From NCBI GenBank assembly GCA_023229165.1, contig JALNZQ010000102.1, forward strand, positions 1 to 8,947: 8,947 nucleotides of DNA, written 5' to 3'. Both the position numbers and the translations under genes were made by a program. Shown here in pieces: positions 5,788 to 8,947 of this stretch (the stretch's first letter is position 1; each line of letters begins with the position of its first letter). A model generated the notes under the pieces. That model worked only from the letters and a program-made list of their open reading frames with translations, was not told the DNA's origin and did no database searches. The DNA comes from Methanothrix sp. (GTDB lineage: Archaea; Halobacteriota; Methanosarcinia; Methanotrichales; Methanotrichaceae).

Positions 5788-7083
5788 CTACTCGGTTATG
5801 GTGCCAACACCAATGAGACGCCATCTGGCACCAATTCGCCTGCTAACCGCCACACGTTCTCCTTTGTCGGCGCAAACGGGCCTCTTGAGCTGCACCTGAA
5901 CAATGCCGCCTTCACGAGCGCTGGTTACAACACCTACGGTTGTGGCTGTGCCGACATTGAGCATCAAGGGTTCGCTGGAGTGGATGGGCTCGACACTAGA
6001 CTCGTCCGTGACGCCAACCACGCGCTCCAAAAGTCGCATATCCATGGTAAACGCGGATCGTGCGAGCGGAAGTTTGCCAGGCTCTCCTGCCACCTGTCCC
6101 ACCAGCGCATCGCTCTTGGTCATGATAGGGTCGAGCAGAGTGCCCACGCCCATCAGGCCTCCGGGAGTGATCTCTTCCTGAACCTGTTTTCCAGCCAACA
6201 GTGTTACCACTTTGGTCTGGATGGGCACCCATTGTTTCCTGCCCTCGTACTCCACGAGCCGACCCGGACAGATCTCGATCTTGTCGCCCGTATGCAAAAC
6301 GCCCTGGCTGAGAGATCCGCCGATGACTCCGCCTTTAAGGGCCTCGGGGGTAGCGCCCGGCCGATTGATGTCAAAGGAGCGGGCAATCTTCAGAAGAGCC
6401 GGCTTGTTGACGTCTCGGGGTGGGGTGGGTATGATCTTCTCGATGGCCTCAATGACCATATCGACGTTGAGGTTCTGCTGAGCGGAAATAGGCACAATGG
6501 GTGCATTCTCGGCCACAGTTCCCTTTATGAAATCCTTGATCTGGCGATAGTGCTCCATTACTTGCTCACGGGACATGAGATCTATCTTATTTTGCACAAT
6601 CACAATTTTGTCGATGCCCGTGATGTTGAGGGCCATAAGGTGCTCTTTGGTCTGGGGCTGGGGGCAGGGCTCATTGGCTGAGATGACCAGCACGGCTCCA
6701 TCCATGATAGCCGCTCCGCAGAGCATGGTGGCCATGAGAGTCTCGTGGCCGGGCGAATCTACAAAAGAAACGGTGCGTAAAACCTGCGTCTCTTTGCCGC
6801 AGTGGGAGCATATCTCATCCACAGTGTAAGCATCCGGTTCCGGGCAGCTCGGGCACTTTCGGAAGGTTGCATCTGCATACCCCAGACGAATGGAGATGCC
6901 CCTTTTAACTTCCTCGCTGTGCTGATCGGTCCAGACGCCCGAGAGTGACTTAACAAGGGTGGTTTTGCCGTGATCGACATGGCCCACCATGCCGATGTTG
7001 ACCTCCGGTTTAGGGGCCGCAGGCTTCTTCGCCTCGGCTTTTGTTTCTGAACTAGCCTCAGATTTGATATCGGATTTTGCCAA
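5788..7083 (-). CDS. eif2g: Translation initiation factor aIF2 subunit gamma
   Basis: This 431-residue GTPase is the core of the archaeal aIF2 complex, which brings initiator Met-tRNA to the small ribosomal subunit. Visible are G1 G-H-V-D-H-G-K-T (34-41), the switch I region R-G-I-S-I-R-L-G-Y-A-D (61-71), the zinc knuckle C77-x2-C80 and C92-x2-C95, G3 D-S-P-G-H-E (109-114), G4 N-K-I-D (165-168) and G5 S-A-Q (200-202). Domains II and III follow, ending R-R-I-G-A-R-W-R-L-I-G-V-G. The start is TTG with GGAGAT 6 nt upstream. It produces a Lys/Ala/Glu/Pro-rich N-terminal tail of about 27 residues before the GTPase domain, longer than I expect for the family. It is the first gene of the information-processing operon, behind a strong TATA box. 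Confidence 0.97.
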   Translation of the reverse strand: MAKSDIKSEASSETKAEAKKPAAPKPEVNIGMVGHVDHGKTTLVKSLSGVWTDQHSEEVKRGISIRLGYADATFRKCPSCPEPDAYTVDEICSHCGKETQVLRTVSFVDSPGHETLMATMLCGAAIMDGAVLVISANEPCPQPQTKEHLMALNITGIDKIVIVQNKIDLMSREQVMEHYRQIKDFIKGTVAENAPIVPISAQQNLNVDMVIEAIEKIIPTPPRDVNKPALLKIARSFDINRPGATPEALKGGVIGGSLSQGVLHTGDKIEICPGRLVEYEGRKQWVPIQTKVVTLLAGKQVQEEITPGGLMGVGTLLDPIMTKSDALVGQVAGEPGKLPLARSAFTMDMRLLERVVGVTDESSVEPIHSSEPLMLNVGTATTVGVVTSAREGGIVQVQLKRPVCADKGERVAVSRRIGARWRLIGVGTITE

Positions 7084-7089
7084 ATTGAA

Positions 7090-7095
7090 ATCTCC
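7090..7095 (-). promoter_or_regulatory. Ribosome binding site deciding the aIF2-gamma TTG start
   Basis: GGAGAT on the minus strand is 6 nt upstream of the TTG at 7083. No ATG or GTG precedes the GTPase domain in this frame, so the motif anchors the start. Confidence 0.75.
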
Positions 7096-7132
7096 TTAAG
7101 GATTGTAATGACCAGGAATTGATGGTGATCAC

Positions 7133-7140
7133 TATATAAA
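7133..7140 (-). promoter_or_regulatory. TATA box of the aIF2-gamma operon
   Basis: The minus strand reads TTTATATA, a near-consensus archaeal TATA box, 50-57 nt upstream of the TTG start. A TSS 22-25 nt downstream would give a leader of roughly 25-30 nt carrying the GGAGAT motif. An 8-bp palindrome (GTGATCAC, 7125-7132) directly follows it. Confidence 0.7.
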
Positions 7141-7162
7141 TACTTCCTGACAAGTCCGCCCT

Positions 7163-7258
7163 TCAGGCGTAGACCTGGTTAGCTACTCCCTGTTTGGCAA
7201 AGAAGGCGATTGTGCTTGTTTCTGCTGCGATGGAGGATGATATATTCTTCCAGGCCAT
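7163..7258 (-). CDS. Possible 31-residue small ORF (doubtful)
   Basis: An ATG one base after the stop of the 83-residue gene opens a 31-codon frame beginning M-A-W-K-N-I-S-S-S-I and ending at TGA. I see no Shine-Dalgarno motif, and the product resembles nothing I know. The only support is the close junction, which resembles the aIF2-gamma/PIN junction. It may be chance. Confidence 0.15.
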   Translation of the reverse strand: MAWKNISSSIAAETSTIAFFAKQGVANQVYA

Positions 7259-7259
7259 G

Positions 7260-7511
7260 CTACTTGCTCGCTTCGCCTGAGACCATTTCGCGATATACAA
7301 GGCATCTATCGCGATAAATCGTCAGGCACTGTCCACCCTTGCCAATCTCGTTCACGTTGTCCAAGAGTTGCCTGAAATCCTGCTCTTCAGTACCACAATC
7401 TCCGTGGTATCGTTCTTCTTTAGCCTTCCCAATGGGGCCATAATCAAACAGGGCAACTTTGAGTGTGGACTGATGCGAATTATTGAATGAGTAAGGAGCC
7501 AAGCTCCTCAC
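7260..7511 (-). CDS. Unrecognised 83-residue protein downstream of fdhC
   Basis: I do not recognise this protein. It has no signal peptide or membrane segment. The middle looks like a small alpha/beta fold: a strand L-K-V-A-L-F-D-Y-G (17-25), a charged loop with H-G-D-C-G (36-40), a helix D-F-R-Q-L-L-D-N-V-N-E-I (45-56), then two strands Q-C-L-T-I-Y and R-C-L-V-Y-R-E. Three cysteines (39, 62, 70) are present. The start is GTG at 7511; an AGGAA directly adjoins it, so the start is uncertain. It begins 20 nt after the fdhC stop on the same strand and is probably co-transcribed. Composition and the alternation of hydrophobic and polar residues look like a real protein rather than a chance frame. 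Confidence 0.6.
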   Translation of the reverse strand: MRSLAPYSFNNSHQSTLKVALFDYGPIGKAKEERYHGDCGTEEQDFRQLLDNVNEIGKGGQCLTIYRDRCLVYREMVSGEASK

Positions 7512-7531
7512 TTCCTATTCATGGTGGTGAT

Positions 7532-8446
7532 TTATTTCTTGGCGGTCTTCTCGGGTTTTAGCGCGCATAACGGTCCTCTGAGGTAGACATACCAGTAGAG
7601 TGCCGCCACGAAGAGCGCCGCTCCAACGATGTTGCCCAGAGTTACAGGTATGAGGTTGGTCACAAAGAAGTTATACCATCCATCGCTACCTGCCAGGTTT
7701 GCCGTAGCTACGTTCGCCGTGGCAAGCTTGGCTGCTATTGCCGGATTGTTGGCGGCAAAGATGCCCAGAGGAATGAAGAACATATTGGCCACGCTGTGCT
7801 CAAAGCCGATGGCGACGAAGGCCATGATGGGAAACCAGCAGGCAAAGATCTTGCTGATCACATCTTCCGAGCTTATGGCCAGCCAGACGGCCAGGCAGAC
7901 CAGCCAGTTGCAGCCTATTCCCCGCAGGAAGGCAGTACCGAAGTCCAGGCCGCACTTGGTATTGGCTACGGTTGCCGCCCACCCCGCCCAAGGCATATTA
8001 TCGAAAAATCCGCACAGGTAAGCCAGGAAAAAGGCCACGAAAATCGATCCCAGAAAATTGCCTACATAAACCAGCGACCAGTTTTTCATCAGGCCCTTGA
8101 AGGTGGCTTCGCCATTAAGCACGCTGATGGGCGCAAACATGCAGTTTCCCGTGAACAGCTCCGAGCCGCCGATCACCACTAGCATCAGGCCCACTGGAAA
8201 CACCGCGCCAGCGGCGAACTTGATCAGGCCTGCTGGCAGAGCAATCTTCCAGATTCCACCGTCCGGATCGGTGATGGTGCCGTTGGAGAGGCCTCCCGCC
8301 ACAATCTCGCTCAACAGGGCTCCAAAAGCAATGTAGGCTCCGGCCAAGAAGCCCAGCACCAGTAGCTTTTGCCAGGTTATGTTGCATTTCGTGCATCCGG
8401 CAGCGATGGCTGCCTTGGCGATATCCGCGGGGACTTTGAATGCCAT
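7532..8446 (-). CDS. fdhC: Formate/nitrite transporter family channel (FdhC/FocA type)
   Basis: This 304-residue membrane protein has six membrane spans and forms pentamers in the FNT family, which conducts formate, nitrite or hydrosulfide. Family signatures are G-G-S-E-L-F-T-G-N (93-101, with the Omega-loop Thr99), C-N-W-L-V-C-L-A-V-W (179-188) and G-F-E-H-S-V-A-N-M (214-222, with the central His217). The C-terminal span is L-G-N-I-V-G-A-A-L-F-V. The N-terminus K-V-P-A-D-I-A-K-A-A is typical of methanogen FdhC. I chose the ATG at 8446 because GGAGG is 6 nt upstream and the family motif begins at once; an in-frame ATG at 8557 would add 37 unlikely residues. No formate dehydrogenase gene is in the window, so formate as substrate is inferred from the subfamily only. 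Confidence 0.93.
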   Translation of the reverse strand: MAFKVPADIAKAAIAAGCTKCNITWQKLLVLGFLAGAYIAFGALLSEIVAGGLSNGTITDPDGGIWKIALPAGLIKFAAGAVFPVGLMLVVIGGSELFTGNCMFAPISVLNGEATFKGLMKNWSLVYVGNFLGSIFVAFFLAYLCGFFDNMPWAGWAATVANTKCGLDFGTAFLRGIGCNWLVCLAVWLAISSEDVISKIFACWFPIMAFVAIGFEHSVANMFFIPLGIFAANNPAIAAKLATANVATANLAGSDGWYNFFVTNLIPVTLGNIVGAALFVAALYWYVYLRGPLCALKPEKTAKK

Positions 8447-8449
8447 ATT

Positions 8450-8457
8450 CTCCCTCC
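8450..8457 (-). promoter_or_regulatory. Ribosome binding site deciding the fdhC start
   Basis: GGAGGGAG on the minus strand places GGAGG 6 nt before the ATG at 8446. It rules in favour of this start over the upstream in-frame ATG at 8557. Confidence 0.8.
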
Positions 8458-8601
8458 AGGGACGGGCGACAAGCAGATTAGCCATGTGTGTCCAATTGTT
8501 TCCTTGGCCCTTTGCGGTCATAGCCAACGCGTTGCGGATCGCTCGTAGGATGGCCACTGCTTGCCTGCATTATGTGTAAAAAGCTTGCGGTTGCAGCCAG
8601 C

Positions 8602-8609
8602 TATTTATG
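8602..8609 (-). promoter_or_regulatory. Candidate TATA box for fdhC
   Basis: The minus strand reads CATAAATA after a TTTT run. A TSS about 25 nt downstream would fall near 8578 and give a leader of roughly 130 nt, unusually long for an archaeal mRNA. It overlaps one unit of the 10-bp repeats. Confidence 0.4.
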
Positions 8610-8634
8610 AAAACTCATGAAAAATTATGATAAA
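8605..8634. repeat. Three 10-bp tandem imperfect repeats (TTATGAAAAC type)
   Basis: Plus-strand units TTATGAAAAC (8605-8614), TCATGAAAAA (8615-8624) and TTATGATAAA (8625-8634) share xxATGAxAAx at an exact 10-bp period, so each lies on one face of the helix. The first unit overlaps the candidate fdhC TATA box. A regulator binding site is a reasonable inference. Confidence 0.45.
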
Positions 8635-8668
8635 GGCTGGCGGGAATTTCTGATTGCCCCGCAGGAAC

Positions 8669-8947
8669 TCAGGCACCTTCAGAACCACAGCATCCGTGGC
8701 CCTCATGCTGCTCCAGCTCGGCGACAAGCTTTCTTTTTGCCGGATTGAAGCTCTTCTTGGACTTGCTGTCCATTAGTTTATGCCAGTTATCTCTCTCCCA
8801 AATGTTGAATGATCTATCTTCTTCGGGAATAAGCTGGCGCAGGCGCAAAACCAGTCCATCCCAGTTGACGGCGTGTCCTTTGAAATCCGGGCCGTCCACA
8901 CAGGCGAATTTGGTCGTCCCATCTACCCCCACCCGACAGGCACCACA
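8669..8947 (-). CDS. Ferredoxin:NADP+ reductase / sulfide dehydrogenase beta-like subunit (SudB/NfnA type), C-terminal part
   Basis: The gene is cut by the window edge; the last 92 residues are visible. They begin with C-G-A-C-R and continue to F-A-C-V-D-G-P-D-F-K-G-H. This is the [2Fe-2S] site of SudB/NfnA proteins: the three cysteines have the 3 and 12 residue spacing known for that cluster, whose fourth ligand (an Asp in relatives) would lie upstream. These FAD/NAD-binding subunits exchange electrons between ferredoxin and NAD(P)H together with a SudA/NfnB partner. After V-N-W-D-G-L, where relatives end soon, some 55 further residues follow, ending in a His/Cys-rich H-E-G-H-G-C-C-G. No sudA-like gene follows downstream. 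PyrK is less likely because the residues after the cluster fit SudB/NfnA better. Confidence 0.85.
   Translation of the reverse strand, partial: CGACRVGVDGTTKFACVDGPDFKGHAVNWDGLVLRLRQLIPEEDRSFNIWERDNWHKLMDSKSKKSFNPAKRKLVAELEQHEGHGCCGSEGA

Larger units (their letters stand above)
8596..8641. repeat. GCCAGC/GCTGGC inverted repeat enclosing the phased repeats
   Basis: GCCAGC (8596-8601) and GCTGGC (8636-8641) are perfectly complementary and enclose 34 AT-rich bases. On the minus strand a T5 run follows at 8578-8582. It could be a structured 3' end of the sudB-like transcript or an arrangement of regulator half-sites. Confidence 0.35.

Noticed and set aside
5536..6681. Plus-strand open frame of 381 codons opposite aIF2-gamma and the PIN gene
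   Set aside because: It is antisense to two well-supported conserved genes, and its translation is low-complexity His/Gly/Ser-rich without any family motif. It is a shadow of codon bias.
7133..7141. The same TATA box read on the plus strand as an antisense promoter
   Set aside because: The sequence TATATAAA also fits the plus strand, but no plus-strand gene or transcript signal follows, and the minus-strand aIF2-gamma operon explains it.
7150..7250. Possible tRNA or other structured RNA in the aIF2-gamma upstream gap
   Set aside because: I could find no cloverleaf arms, T-loop motif or long stem in this stretch.
8447..8557. 37-codon N-terminal extension of fdhC from an in-frame ATG
   Set aside because: The FNT family N-terminus and a strong GGAGG both fit the ATG at 8446, and the extension has no family-like sequence.

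Overview
The window is archaeal and reads as a chromosomal segment of a methanogenic euryarchaeon. A Methanothrix/Methanosarcinales-type organism is my best guess. The archaeal assignment is firm: the window carries an aIF2-gamma gene, archaeal/eukaryotic RNA polymerase subunits Rpo7 and Spt4, ribosomal proteins S24e and S27ae, a GTP-dependent dephospho-CoA kinase (DUF359) and TATA-box promoters. The genus is inference. Every gene I can support lies on the minus strand, so transcription runs from high to low coordinates, and the long plus-strand open frames are shadows.

Layout in the direction of transcription: (1) 8947-8669, the C-terminal end of a ferredoxin:NADP+ oxidoreductase/sulfide dehydrogenase beta-like (SudB/NfnA) iron-sulfur flavoprotein, cut by the window edge. 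(2) 8668-8447, an intergenic region with a candidate promoter, three helically phased 10-bp repeats inside an inverted repeat, and a long leader. (3) 8446-7532, a formate/nitrite-family channel (FdhC/FocA type), followed 20 nt later by an unrecognised 83-residue protein (7511-7260). (4) 7259-7084, an intergenic region with a strong TATA box. (5) 7083-3587, a tightly packed seven-gene information-processing operon: aIF2-gamma, an Fcf1-like PIN protein, Rpo7, Spt4, dephospho-CoA kinase, S24e and S27ae. Its junctions are between a 4-nt overlap and a 4-nt gap. (6) 3586-3457, an intergenic region with a candidate hairpin terminator and a TATA-like element. (7) 3456-1239, a stomatin/SPFH protein and its partner NfeD/ClpP-class membrane protease, 7 nt apart. 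(8) 1204-1, the N-terminal 401 residues of a secreted protein with a signal peptide and 12 N-glycosylation sequons, running off the window.

The central operon couples translation initiation, probable rRNA processing, transcription (the Rpo7 stalk and the elongation factor Spt4) and ribosome assembly with one CoA-biosynthesis enzyme. The stomatin-NfeD pair is a known membrane quality-control module, and its catalytic Ser and Lys are both present. Three genes (aIF2-gamma, dephospho-CoA kinase, stomatin) start with TTG behind good Shine-Dalgarno motifs.

I found no mobile element, CRISPR array, tRNA or rRNA. I do not see a clearly undescribed system. The best leads are the phased repeat cluster upstream of fdhC, the unknown 83-residue gene behind fdhC, and the long C-terminal tail of the SudB-like protein, which has no sudA gene following it.
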